A stretch of 47,989 bases of DNA. Source: NORP181 sp047623555. GTDB taxonomy: Bacteria; Pseudomonadota; Alphaproteobacteria; Rhodobacterales; Rhodobacteraceae. Below the pieces are notes generated by a model. That model searched no databases. It saw only the letters and a program-made list of their open reading frames with translations, and was not told where the DNA came from. The position numbers and the translations under genes were made by a program. The stretch is from NCBI GenBank assembly GCA_047623555.1, contig JBLHMP010000023.1, forward strand, positions 1 through 47,989, in the 5' to 3' direction. Below, piece by piece: positions 7,994 through 16,815 of this stretch. Every line of letters begins with the position of its first letter. Positions within the stretch are counted from its first letter, which is position 1.

Positions 7994-8799
7994 TGTCTAT
8001 CGTTGAGAATGCTGATGCTGAACTGCAAATCCAGATGGATGAACAAAGGCTGGAACGTCGTCGCAAAATTGAGACTGCCGCGATCCCGCTGGCGACATTG
8101 GCGTTGTTGTTACTAAGCTGGCAACTGGGTGTGCGTTTCTTCGACGTGCCTACCTATATCGCGCCTGCGCCCAGCGATGTCGCCGCTACGCTTGTCGATA
8201 AATTCCCGCTCTTGATGAAGAATTTCTGGCCAACTTTGTATGAAAGCGTGCTTGGCTTTTTTGCGGGCAACATGGCCGCCATTCTGATCGCCGTCGCCTT
8301 TGTTCATAACAAAACCGTCGAAAAGGCATTTTTTCCGATTGCGGTGTTCGTCAACACAATCCCGATCCTGGCAATCGCCCCTATTCTGGTGCTGATCTTT
8401 GGCGTCGGGCTTACCGCCAAAGTTGTCATTGCCGGGCTGATTTGTTTTTTTCCGACGCTGGTTAACATGGTGCGCGGGCTGCAATCTGTCAGTGATCAAT
8501 CGCTTGAACTGGCGCGCATTTTGTCGGCGTCCAAGGCCGAGGTTTTCTGGAAAATCCGGCTCCCGTCGTCGCTGCCATTTCTGTTCTCGGCGCTCAAAAT
8601 TGCCGCCACAACCAGTGTTATTGGCGCAATTGTCGGCGAATGGGTTGGCGCGGATGTTGGCCTTGGGGCGCTGATCATCGACTCGACCTTTAATTTTCGG
8701 TCCTCGTTACTTTACGCCACGGTTTTCATGTCATCGGGGCTGTCAGTTTTCCTCTTTGTGATGGTGACACTTGCCGAACGCCTTGTCGTTCGCTGGTGA
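7993..8799 (+). CDS. NitT/TauT-type ABC transporter permease
   Basis: A 268-residue BPD-type inner-membrane permease with about six membrane segments, the first at about residues 30-50. The EAA loop that docks on the ATPase is LELARILSASKAEVFWKIRL. The C-terminal GAIVGEWVGADVGLGALIID segment is typical of SsuC/TauC/ThiX permeases. It starts within the ATPase stop codon, so it is translationally coupled. It is intact, but its binding protein is broken, so the importer may be non-functional unless served by another binding protein. Confidence 0.93.
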   Translation: MSIVENADAELQIQMDEQRLERRRKIETAAIPLATLALLLLSWQLGVRFFDVPTYIAPAPSDVAATLVDKFPLLMKNFWPTLYESVLGFFAGNMAAILIAVAFVHNKTVEKAFFPIAVFVNTIPILAIAPILVLIFGVGLTAKVVIAGLICFFPTLVNMVRGLQSVSDQSLELARILSASKAEVFWKIRLPSSLPFLFSALKIAATTSVIGAIVGEWVGADVGLGALIIDSTFNFRSSLLYATVFMSSGLSVFLFVMVTLAERLVVRW

Positions 8800-8868
8800 T
8801 CCAACACACAATAATTTTCATAGGCATTCGGGCGAAAAACACCGACCCAAACGCCACAGGAGACTCAA

Positions 8869-10232
8869 ATGTCTGAGCAATACAAAGACTTTATCCAATC
8901 CAAAAGCGAACAAATTCCGGTCGTTGCCAAAACAGATGTCGTCGTCGTCGGTGCCGGTCCTGCCGGGTTATCCGCCGCCGTATCCGCCGCGCGTAATGGC
9001 TGTTCTGTCACCCTGATTGAACGCTATCACCACCTTGGTGGCATGGCATCTGGCGGCATGGTTCTGGTGCTGGATGACATGGTCAATCAGGGCAACGAAG
9101 TCGTCACCACCGGCATTGTCAGCGAATTTGTCGACCGCATGGAGCGCCAAGGCGGCGCGGTTTACCCGCCCGCCGAGGACTGTCTGCGAAACTGGGAGAT
9201 GTGGCAAAAATGGTCGCGCTGGGGCTGTATCAATTTCCACGAAACCGGCATGCCGCAACCCATCCTGCATGCGGTCGCCTTTGACCCGGACGCCTGGAAA
9301 CGGGTCAGTCTGGATTTGGTCCGCGAAGCTGGCGTTAACCTGCGTTTGCACAGCTGGTTTTCCGAGGCGGTTGTTGAAGGAGGCAAAGTCACCGGTGTCA
9401 TCTGTCAGACCAAACTGGGACGTCATGCGATCATGGCTGATATGGTGATTGATGCCACTGGTGACCTTGATCTGGCGGTGTCGGCTGGGGCTGATTTCAT
9501 TCAGGGCGAATACATCGTGACCACGGTTTTCCGCCTGTGTGATGTGGATACAGACAAGGCCGAGGCCTATGAATATGCCAATCCGGAAGAGTACAAAAAA
9601 CTCGATCGTCAGGCCCGTAGGGTCATTGGCGGGGCCTGGGGTATGTGGTGGCTGAAAACGCCGCTGCCCGGGATTGTCTGGTGCAATTGCCCACATATGA
9701 CCGGCTATGACGGCATGTCGCCCCAAGACATGGTCGCCGCCGAATTTGAGGGCCGCGAACGGATGATGAACCTGCTGGCGTTTGCGCGCGACAACATTCC
9801 CGGCTTTGAAAACGCCAAAATGCTGGGCGCGGCTGAACAGATGGGCATTCGCCAACCCCTCTGTTGCGCGGTGAATATGTGGTGACCAAGGACGACATCA
9901 CCAGCCGCCGCCATTTCGCCGATAGTGTCTGTCGTGGGCGCGATTATTACACGCCTTATCGGGCGCTGCTGCCCAAAGGGTTGGACAATCTGATCGTCGC
10001 CGGACGTCATTATTCGGTCGACAGCGATGCACAGAAAAGCTCGCGTGAAATCCCGCCTTGCATGGTTCAGGGCGAAGCCGCCGGCGTTGCCGTGGCCCTC
10101 GCGTTAAACAGCAATTCGGCGCTGCGCGATGTGGACGCGACGCTGATCCAGAAACAGATGCGCGCGCAGGGGGCTGATCCCGGCGATATTCCGTCATCCA
10201 ACGCCCTGATCCAAGACGCATTGGCGAGTTAA
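8869..10232 (+). pseudogene. FAD-dependent oxidoreductase, interrupted by a frameshift near 9855
   Basis: The first frame starts at ATG 8869 after an AGGAGA site and encodes the FAD Rossmann motif VVVGAGPAGLSAAVSAARNG (about residues 25-44) and HHLGGMASGGMVLVLDDM, typical of the FAD_oxidored (PF12831-like) family. At about 9855 the sequence CGCCAACCCCTC shifts frame; the frame-1 protein ends in TGA at 9883-9885, whereas the frame from RGEYVVTKDDITSRRHFADS onward (including RALLPKGLDNLIVAGRHYSV) is the family's normal C-terminus and runs to 10232. Loss of one base, probably from a CAAACC, explains this. A split protein could not bind FAD at both ends. Role was presumably oxidation of the imported substrate; the substrate is unknown. 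Confidence 0.85.
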
Positions 10233-10241
10233 GGAAATAAT

Positions 10242-11414
10242 ATGACACAAGCTTCAACACTCCCACTGGATGGCATTCGCATTCTGGATTTCACCCAGGT
10301 CATGCTGGGCCCATGCGCCACACAGATGCTTGCCGATCTTGGTGCCGATGTGATCAAGGTCGAACGCCCCGGCGTCGGCGATCTGTCGCGGAATTTCTTT
10401 GGTGAAACCTCCGAGGTTGCCATGAACAACGCGGTATTTTAATCGCTGAACCGCAACAAACGATCCATCGAGGTTGATACCAAAAGCGACGTAGGCCGCC
10501 AGATGATTTACGATCTTGTCAAAGTTTCAGACGTGGTCGTAAACAACTTTCGTGCCGGGGTGATGGACCGTTTAGGGTTCGGCTATGACGCCCTGCGTGA
10601 GATCAATCCACGCATTATCGTTGCCGCCGGCACCGGGTTTGGCGAGGTCGGGCCCTATTCCCACAAAGGCGGGCAGGACGTTTTGGCGCAAGCGATGAGC
10701 GGGGTGATGGAGAAAACATCCGACCCATCAATTCCGCAGTCGATTTACCCAACAACCCTGTGTGATTATTCCGCTGGAATGCATCTGGTTCAGGGCGTGT
10801 TGGCGGCTTTGTTGGCGCGTGAAAAATCTGGCGTTGGCCAAAAGGTGGCGGTCTCATTGTATGACTCGATGATTGCGATGCAGATGCAGGAAGCGGCGCA
10901 ATGGAGTAAACACAATGAGGTGCTGAACTGGGCCGCAATGCCATTGACCGGTGTATTTGATACCACCGATGGGGCCGTGGTTGTGGTGGGTGCGTTCAAG
11001 GTTAATCCGCTGCAAGACATTTGTAATGCCCTGGAAGTAAACGATATTTCGGCACAGTATCCCGACCTGGCGTCGCAACGGAAAAACAAACCGTTTCTGC
11101 AGGATTTGTTTCGCGAAACATTCGCGACCAATTCCACAGAATACTGGCTGGCCCGGTTGGAAGAACAGGATTTGTTATGCGCTCCGGTGCGCTCGCTGGG
11201 TGATGCTTTGGCGGACCCGCAGACCCTGATTAACAATATGTTGCTGGATATGGGCCATCCGTTGTTGGGTAAAATGACCGTTGTTGGATCGCCCGTACAC
11301 CTAAGCGACGCGCCGGTAACGATCCGTCATAACCCACCGCGTTTGGGCGAACATACCGACGCTATCATCAAGGAATTCGGGTTGAAAACCGAGTCTGCCA
11401 AGGTCGTAGTATGA
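10242..11414 (+). pseudogene. CaiB/BaiF-type CoA-transferase, interrupted by an in-frame TAA
   Basis: A class III CoA-transferase reading frame of about 390 codons. The start MTQASTLPLDGIRILDFTQV and MLGPCATQMLADLGADVIKV are canonical, including the conserved ADLGADVIKVE block. TAA at 10440-10442 then interrupts NNAVF/SLNRNKRSIEVDT, at a site where relatives have a hydrophobic or aromatic residue, so a TTA to TAA change is likely. The rest (VNNFRAGVMDRLGFGYDAL, GQDVLAQAMSG) is well conserved to the TGA at 11412. The N-terminal fragment lacks the catalytic Asp region, and reinitiation would give an incomplete protein. The end overlaps the crotonase ATG, showing the two were a coupled pair. Confidence 0.85.
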
Positions 11415-12166
11415 GCGTCCTGTTTGACATAGCCGATGGCGTTGCCCGCGTGACCATCAACCGGGTCGATCGGATGAACGCAGTGGACGCCGCCACCGAG
11501 ATCCGGCTCGAAGAGATCTGGAGCCAGATCGAAACCGACGAAACCGTGCGTGTTGTCGTCCTGACCGGCGCCGGGGCTGATATGAAATCAGATGTTGGTA
11601 AATCCGGGTTAGAATATTGGGCCTCGCTGAACGAAAACGGCTTTGGGGGCATTGCCATGCGCCAAAGCCTGAATGTCCCGGTGATTGCCCGGGTCAACGG
11701 CCTCGCCTTGGGTGGCGGTATGGAGATGGTTTTGGGCTGCGACATCGTCATCGCATCTGACACCGCCCGGTTTGGCCTGCCCGAAGCCAAGGTTGGCCGC
11801 CTGCCGTTAGATGGCGGCATGGTTATGTTGCAACGTCTGATCCCGGAAAAAATTGCCGCCGGCCTGATGCTGACCGGGCGCATGATGAGCGCGGCAGACG
11901 CGGCACATTATGGGCTGGTGAATGCGGTTGTGGCGGCTGATGACCTAGACGCCGAGGTCGAAAGATGGGTGAACGACATCACGTCATGTGCGCCCTTGTC
12001 GATCCGCGCCATCAAACAGACCATCCGCCAAACCGCACAGCATTCTATTCACAATGCCCGGTCTTTGCGGTTGCCTGAACTGATCCGCGCATTGGAATCT
12101 GAGGATGCTAACGAAGGCGTCGCCGCGTTTCGTGAAAGGCGCGCACCCGTCTGGCGCGGCTGTTAG
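11411..12166 (+). CDS. Enoyl-CoA hydratase/isomerase family protein (crotonase)
   Basis: A 251-residue crotonase-fold protein. The oxyanion-hole segment is TGAGADMKSDVG, and both acidic positions of hydratases are present: Glu in LALGGGMEMVLGCDIV and Glu in FGLPEAKVGRLPLDGG. It should therefore act on an acyl-CoA (hydration, isomerisation or C-C cleavage). It follows a CoA-transferase gene with ATGA overlap, suggesting that enzyme once made its CoA thioester. Gene intact though its partner is broken. Confidence 0.9.
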   Translation: MSVLFDIADGVARVTINRVDRMNAVDAATEIRLEEIWSQIETDETVRVVVLTGAGADMKSDVGKSGLEYWASLNENGFGGIAMRQSLNVPVIARVNGLALGGGMEMVLGCDIVIASDTARFGLPEAKVGRLPLDGGMVMLQRLIPEKIAAGLMLTGRMMSAADAAHYGLVNAVVAADDLDAEVERWVNDITSCAPLSIRAIKQTIRQTAQHSIHNARSLRLPELIRALESEDANEGVAAFRERRAPVWRGC

Positions 12167-12175
12167 GCGCCCGCC

Positions 12176-12541
12176 ATGACCCTGATTATCAAAGGCGAAT
12201 GTATCGACATCAAAGATGCAAAATGCACCAAAGTCTGCCCGGTCGATTGCATCTACGAAGGCGGTCGGATGTTCTATATCCACCCGGGCGAATGCATCGA
12301 ATGTGGATTATGTGAAACCATCTGCCCGGTCGATGCCATTCGATATGACGACGAGGTCGACGAAAAAGACCTGAAGTTCATCGCAATCAACCGCGAATAT
12401 TTTGAGGATTCGGTCACTGGGCTGGGCGATCCCGGTGGCTGGAATGACAAAACCACAACCCGTATTGACCATCCAATTGTCGCGGCAATGTTGCCGGATA
12501 CAGCTCTGATACAAGACTATAATAACAAGGAAAAACCCTAA
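12176..12541 (+). CDS. Seven-iron [3Fe-4S][4Fe-4S] ferredoxin
   Basis: A 121-residue FdxA-type ferredoxin. Cysteines at 9, 17, 21 and 25 (GEC-x7-CTKVCPVDC) and at 40, 43, 46 and 50 (GECIECGLCETICP) give the pattern for one 3Fe-4S and one 4Fe-4S cluster: C9, C17, C21 and C50 against C25, C40, C43 and C46. A longer C-terminal helical tail follows, as in azotobacter-type ferredoxins. Placed in this catabolic cluster it probably serves as electron carrier for a redox step, possibly that of the neighbouring flavoprotein. That link is inference. Confidence 0.9.
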   Translation: MTLIIKGECIDIKDAKCTKVCPVDCIYEGGRMFYIHPGECIECGLCETICPVDAIRYDDEVDEKDLKFIAINREYFEDSVTGLGDPGGWNDKTTTRIDHPIVAAMLPDTALIQDYNNKEKP

Positions 12542-12542
12542 A

Positions 12543-13457
12543 ATGCATGGTGTAATTGCTGCAGTTCCGACCCCTGTCAACTCACAGGGTCAGGTGCAGG
12601 CAGGCCTGTTTGTGACGCATTGCCAATGGCTGTTGGATAATGGCTGTGATGGGCTGAACATTCTGGGATCAACCGGCGAGGCCAATTCATTCGACAGCCA
12701 GACCCGCACAGAAATCATGCGGCTAGCCGCGAAAAACCTTGATAAAACGCACCTTATGGTTGGCACCGGCACGCCGTCGCTTGCCGAAACCACCACGCTG
12801 ACCAAAACGGCGGATGATCTGGGGTACGGCGTGGCGCTGGTACTGCCGCCGTATTATTACAAACCGCTGTCCGATGACGGGCTGTTTAACTGGTACGCAC
12901 AGCTTCACCACGCGCTGGGGGATCGTCAGATTGCGATCTATTTTTACAACTTTCCGCAGATGACCGGGCTGGAAATTCCAATTTCGGTGATCAAACGCCT
13001 GTACACGACATGGCCCGAGCGGTTCAGGGGCATCAAGGATTCATCCGGTAATCTGCCCTATTGCCGGGACTTGGCCACGAGTTTGCCCGCTCTGGCGGTC
13101 TTTCCCAGTTCCGAGGTGGCACTGGCAGAAGCCCATAAATCGGGGTTCGCCGGATGCATTTCTGCAACAACCAACCAGACCGGATCTTTGTGTGCAACGC
13201 TTTGGAACAACAGGGTAAATTCGGATAAATCACTGGTCGCCGAAATCACACACATCCGCGAAACCATCGCCGGAAACGCCCTGATCCCGTCTATCAAATA
13301 CCTTGTCGGCAAGCGGGTTGGGAGCGTGGAGTGGGAGCATCTATTACCCCCGTTTACCAAGCTGACCAAGGACAGAAAATCCGAACTGGACAGGCTGATA
13401 AAGCAATCGTTGCACAGCTGGCATTCATCCAAATTTAACAAAAGAGAAACCAAATGA
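12543..13457 (+). CDS. DHDPS/N-acetylneuraminate lyase-family aldolase or dehydratase
   Basis: A 304-residue TIM-barrel lyase. The Schiff-base Lys165 lies in FRGIKDSSGN, the catalytic Tyr135 in AIYFYNFP, and the carboxylate-binding loop is GSTGE (42-46). It is not the lysine-pathway DapA by context. In this superfamily, pairing with an alpha-ketoglutarate-semialdehyde-type dehydrogenase, as here, is seen in hydroxyproline (pyrroline-4-hydroxy-2-carboxylate deaminase) and glucarate/pentose (keto-deoxy acid dehydratase) routes. Its reaction here is not settled. Its stop overlaps the ATG of the dehydrogenase. Confidence 0.85.
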   Translation: MHGVIAAVPTPVNSQGQVQAGLFVTHCQWLLDNGCDGLNILGSTGEANSFDSQTRTEIMRLAAKNLDKTHLMVGTGTPSLAETTTLTKTADDLGYGVALVLPPYYYKPLSDDGLFNWYAQLHHALGDRQIAIYFYNFPQMTGLEIPISVIKRLYTTWPERFRGIKDSSGNLPYCRDLATSLPALAVFPSSEVALAEAHKSGFAGCISATTNQTGSLCATLWNNRVNSDKSLVAEITHIRETIAGNALIPSIKYLVGKRVGSVEWEHLLPPFTKLTKDRKSELDRLIKQSLHSWHSSKFNKRETK

Positions 13458-14890
13458 ACAAATATGACAGCCTTATTGACGGTGACTGGATATGCTTGGG
13501 CGACTACCACGAAAACCGGAATCCATCGGATACTTCTGATGTCGTCGGATTGTATTCCTATGGCGATGCGGCCAGCGTTGATGTTGCTGTTGCTGCCGCG
13601 CGCAAGGCACAACCGGCATGGCGTGCTGTCACTCCGCAGGCCCGCCACGATTTGCTGGATGCGGTCGGCAACACACTGGCGGCACGCGTGCAGGACATCG
13701 GGCGTCTGCTGGCGCGTGAAGAGGGCAAAACACTGGCCGAAGGCATTGGCGAAACCATGCGTGCCTCGCAGGTGTTCAAGTTTTTTGCCGGTGAATGTCT
13801 GCGTCAGGTGGGCGACATTCAACCCTCGGTTCGTCCTGATGTCGACGTTGAAATCACCCGCGAGCCGGTTGGCGTTGTGGGCCTGATCACGCCCTGGAAT
13901 TTTCCAATCGCGATCCCGGCGTGGAAAATAGCCCTGGCGCTGGCCTGTGGCAATTGCGTGGTGTTGAAACCCGCCGACCTGACACCGGGATGCGCCCATG
14001 TGATTGCCAAAATTCTGGTTGAATGCGGCTGCCCGGCCGGGGTGTTTAATCTGGTTATGGGCCGCGGTTCATCCGTTGGCGAGGCGCTGGTAACCCATCC
14101 CGGAGTTGACGCCATTTCGTTCACCGGATCGGTCGGCACCGGGCACCATATCGCCGAAATTTGCGGTAAAATGCTGAAGAAAGTCCAGCTTGAGATGGGT
14201 GGCAAAAACCCGATGGTGATCATGAATGACGCTGATCTGTCCGTCGCGGTGCCCGCCTGTATCAACGGCACTTTCTTTTCCACCGGCCAGCGATGCACGG
14301 CCTCGTCGCGATTGATTGTCGAGGCCGGAATTTACGATGAATTTGTCGCCGAAATGACCAAGGCCATGGCGGTGCTAAAAATTGGCGATGCGCTGGATAC
14401 CACAACGCAGATCGGACCAGTTGTCGATCAAAAGCAACTGCAATCGAACCTGTCCTATGTCGATCTGGCGCGCAGCGAAGGTGCCGACGTGATTGGTGGC
14501 GCGCAACTGGATTTGGCCAAAACCGGATTTTATCAGGCCCCCGCTTTGTTTCTGGGGACGGATAATTCGATGCGGATCAACCGCGAGGAAATCTTTGGTC
14601 CCTGTGGATCGGTCATCAAGGCCGATGATTTTGACCACGCTTTGTCGATTGCTAATGACACCAGTTTTGGGCTGACTGCAGGCATCTGCACCCAGAGCCT
14701 GAAATTGGCCCGTGAATTCAAACGACATGCCGAGGTTGGCATGGTGATGGTTAATCTGCCAACCGCCGGGGTCGATTATCACGTGGCATTTGGCGGCCGC
14801 AAAGGATCATCCTATGGTCGGCGTGAACAAGGGCGCTATGCGGCTGAATTCTACAGAATCGTCAAAACCAGCTATCAATTTGCGGGATAA
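13454..14890 (+). CDS. NAD(P)+-dependent aldehyde dehydrogenase (semialdehyde type)
   Basis: A 478-residue ALDH, full length. The nucleophile Cys281 lies in FFSTGQRCTAS, the general base Glu247 in QLEMGGKNP, the coenzyme-binding Lys in VLKPAD and Asn150 in TPWNFP. It resembles alpha-ketoglutaric-semialdehyde and succinate-semialdehyde dehydrogenases (GHHIAEICGKMLKKVQLEMG; C-terminus SSYGRREQGRYAAEFYRIVK). ATGA overlap with the upstream lyase gene indicates coordinated synthesis, which supports a two-step lyase then oxidation sequence that feeds the TCA cycle. The exact semialdehyde is inferred only. Confidence 0.93.
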   Translation: MNKYDSLIDGDWICLGDYHENRNPSDTSDVVGLYSYGDAASVDVAVAAARKAQPAWRAVTPQARHDLLDAVGNTLAARVQDIGRLLAREEGKTLAEGIGETMRASQVFKFFAGECLRQVGDIQPSVRPDVDVEITREPVGVVGLITPWNFPIAIPAWKIALALACGNCVVLKPADLTPGCAHVIAKILVECGCPAGVFNLVMGRGSSVGEALVTHPGVDAISFTGSVGTGHHIAEICGKMLKKVQLEMGGKNPMVIMNDADLSVAVPACINGTFFSTGQRCTASSRLIVEAGIYDEFVAEMTKAMAVLKIGDALDTTTQIGPVVDQKQLQSNLSYVDLARSEGADVIGGAQLDLAKTGFYQAPALFLGTDNSMRINREEIFGPCGSVIKADDFDHALSIANDTSFGLTAGICTQSLKLAREFKRHAEVGMVMVNLPTAGVDYHVAFGGRKGSSYGRREQGRYAAEFYRIVKTSYQFAG

Positions 14891-14894
14891 AACT

Positions 14895-15362
14895 ATGAAA
14901 AGCACCAAGAAATCTGAGAAATGGGATCGCCGGTTCATGGATCTGTGCGATCATATTTCGCAATGGACCGAGGATCGTGATTTTCAGGTTGGTGCGGTGA
15001 TTGTTGGGCCTGATCTAGCGATCAGGTCCACCGGATATAACGGCTTTCCCCGCGGCGTCCGGGACGATGTGCAGGACCGATATGACCGTAGCAGTGGCGA
15101 AAAGTTTTATTGGTTTGAACATGGTGAGCGCAACGCCATCTATAATGCGGCGCGGATGGGCGTGTCGCTGTCTGGCTGCACGTTATATGTAAACCGGTTT
15201 CCCTGCGCCGATTGTGCCCGTGCAATTATCCAGTCCGGGATCGAAACTCTCTGCTGTCCGCCCAAACCCGCAAATGATGGGGCTTTGGACCACAGCTTTG
15301 ATGTTTCGGAAACGATGTTGGCCGAGGTCGGTTTACCGGTCAGGTTTCTAACCAAAGACTAA
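14895..15362 (+). CDS. dCMP-deaminase-like zinc deaminase
   Basis: A 155-residue cytidine/deoxycytidylate-deaminase-fold protein. Zinc ligands are His76 in WFEHGERNAIYNAAR and Cys104 and Cys107 in FPCADCARAIIQSG, with the proton shuttle Glu78. The residue between His and Glu is Gly, not the common Ala. The start at ATG 14895 is five bases after the dehydrogenase stop, in place of an open frame extending back into that gene. In this catabolic cluster the enzyme could deaminate a pathway intermediate with an amidine or ring amine, or it could be a pyrimidine salvage gene that has drifted in. Gene intact. Confidence 0.88.
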   Translation: MKSTKKSEKWDRRFMDLCDHISQWTEDRDFQVGAVIVGPDLAIRSTGYNGFPRGVRDDVQDRYDRSSGEKFYWFEHGERNAIYNAARMGVSLSGCTLYVNRFPCADCARAIIQSGIETLCCPPKPANDGALDHSFDVSETMLAEVGLPVRFLTKD

Positions 15363-15413
15363 GGTGTGGTGGCGGAGGGATCACCGTAAAGCTGCGGTAC
15401 AATCATCCAACAT

Positions 15414-15440
15414 ACGGCTCTTGTGTGATACAAGAGCCGT
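15414..15440 (+). terminator. Perfect 11-bp hairpin after the catabolic cluster
   Basis: ACGGCTCTTGT and ACAAGAGCCGT form a perfect stem around the loop GTGAT, 51 bp past the deaminase stop and before the convergent Cys-rich remnant. No U-tract follows on either strand, so it may terminate weakly, act with Rho, or protect mRNA ends. The hairpin is certain; the role is inferred. Confidence 0.5.
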
Positions 15441-15485
15441 CACCAGGTTGGGCCTTCAAGTCAGAAATATCAGCCCTGGGGTTGG

Positions 15486-15712
15486 CTATTTCTTAAGCTT
15501 TTTCAGGGCCTCGCCACATCCGATCGAGATTTCTTTTTCATGTTTCTTGAGGCAGGTTTTTACCGCGCCATCCTCATAAGGAACCCCTGGGCACAACCGT
15601 TCGACATCTGGCTGGCAGTATTTTTCAGGGTTTGTAACTCGGCCATGGATGTGGCCGAATATGCCGAAGATGCATAAAAAACCGCACAGGCAACAACAAT
15701 TAGTTTCTTTAT
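15486..15712 (-). pseudogene. Secreted Cys-rich repeat protein, start lost and frame shifted
   Basis: A signal peptide is encoded from 15712 (KKLIVVACAVFYASSAYSAT), but the expected start codon reads ATA, after a GAGAG ribosome site. The mature domain is in another frame: NPEKYCQPDVERLCPG, DGAVKTCLKKHEKEIS and CGEALKKLKK, the pattern of the Cys-rich FGFR/Golgi-apparatus-protein repeat (PF00839-like) found in small proteobacterial periplasmic proteins. The shift lies between about 15610 and 15650. Both lesions together make function unlikely. Four of the expected Cys remain in the repeat. Confidence 0.65.
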
Positions 15713-15865
15713 TGGGTTCTCTCTTTCGCTTTGTTTCCCCGAATATTCGGGCCTGTAAAAGGCTTGGGATTGACCAAGGTGGCATGACAAGGTTTTGTAA
15801 AATTCAGCCGCCCCTGAGGGTGTTTTTATCTAACTGGGAAAGGCAATAAGGGTCCTCTACTCAAA

Positions 15866-16815
15866 TCATTCAAAACTAGCGTTGGTTGGGTCTTTTTCCA
15901 GCAAATCGCCCCAATCTGTGCGATACGCCATTTCCGCCAGTACGGTTTGCGGCAAAAATTCCTGTCCCTGACGGATTTGCCAACCGCCACCCAAACCTTT
16001 GTAGATCGCCACAAGATTGCCAGCGACCTGTGATCGCGCATCGATCAAATTGGCCTGCGCTTGCAACAGCGCGGTAAGCGAATTTAGCACCCGCGAATAG
16101 TCGGCAATACCGTCCTGATACTGGCTTGTTGCGATCTCGGCGGCCCGTTTGGATGCATCGGCGCTCTTTTGGAAAAACCCAACCTGTTTGGGCGCCTGAT
16201 GATAGGCGACCATCGCATTTTCGACCTCTGAATAGGCAACAATCACCGTGTTTTGATAATTGGCAACAAGTGCCTGAAACGCCGCATCCTGTGCGCGAAC
16301 GTTGTTTTTGATCCGGCCATAGTTAAACAGGTTCCAGACAACCCCGGCACTCAGCAGGCCGGTGCCGCTGTTGGAGCTGAACAGATCATTGCCCACCGAG
16401 GCCCACAAACCAATCGCGCCGGACAAGATGAATTGCGGATAGAGATCGGACAGCGCAATGCCAACCTGCGCCGATTGCAATGCAGCCGCGAGTCCGGCAG
16501 CGCGAACATCCGGGCGGCGGCGCAGCAATTAGGCAGGCAATCCAACCGAAATATTTGACCGGGCGCGCGGGTTACGACCCGATTGGCCAAGCACGCCAGT
16601 CATCGAAGACGATGTTTTCCAAGCAACACAGCAAGGGCATTTTTAGACTGTTGCAGCTCACTTTCCAGCCCCGGACCCAGCGCTTTGGTATTGTTGAGTA
16701 ATGCCGTGGATTTCTGCAGCGTAATGTTGTCTTTGGCAATCACGATCGCCTCTTGCAGGGCACGAATATTGACATAAACAGCCGCCACATCACCGGTCAG
16801 CGTGACCAGCGCATA
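15866..16815 (-). pseudogene. NodT/TolC-type outer-membrane efflux protein, eroded
   Basis: The reading frame can be followed as GDVAAVYVNIRALQEAI, KNALAVLLGK, then a one-base loss in an A-run near 16620 shifts frame. In the corrected frame comes ISVGLPA, TAA at 16529-16531, then LLRRRPDVRAAG and the normal C-terminal half to the TGA at 15866. Relatives have GLPAELLRRRPDV here, so GAA to TAA is likely. The first roughly 150 residues are gone: the NodT frame is fused directly to the end of the HlyD gene. About 25-30 residues are also missing between LQKS and LLNNTKA. It would have formed the outer-membrane channel of the neighbouring efflux system. Confidence 0.85.

Noticed and set aside
8113..8499. 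Minus-strand frame opposite the ABC permease
   Set aside because: The sense strand encodes a canonical permease; the antisense product is a low-complexity charged sequence without motifs.
14790..14894. Longer start for the deaminase inside the dehydrogenase gene
   Set aside because: The conserved protein begins at ATG 14895; the upstream extension would overlap the dehydrogenase by 100 bases and matches nothing in the family.
15800..15835. GC stem with T-run near the NodT end (CCCCTGAGGGTGTTTTT)
   Set aside because: The stem is only 3-4 bp and no plus-strand gene ends before it, so a terminator is not supported.
6141..16531. Reassignment or suppression of TAA as a sense codon, suggested by TAA inside four genes
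   Set aside because: The sites correspond to different residues in relatives (Glu, Leu or aromatic, unknown), TAG stops and frameshifts occur in the same zone, and many intact genes here end in TAA. Pseudogenisation explains the pattern.
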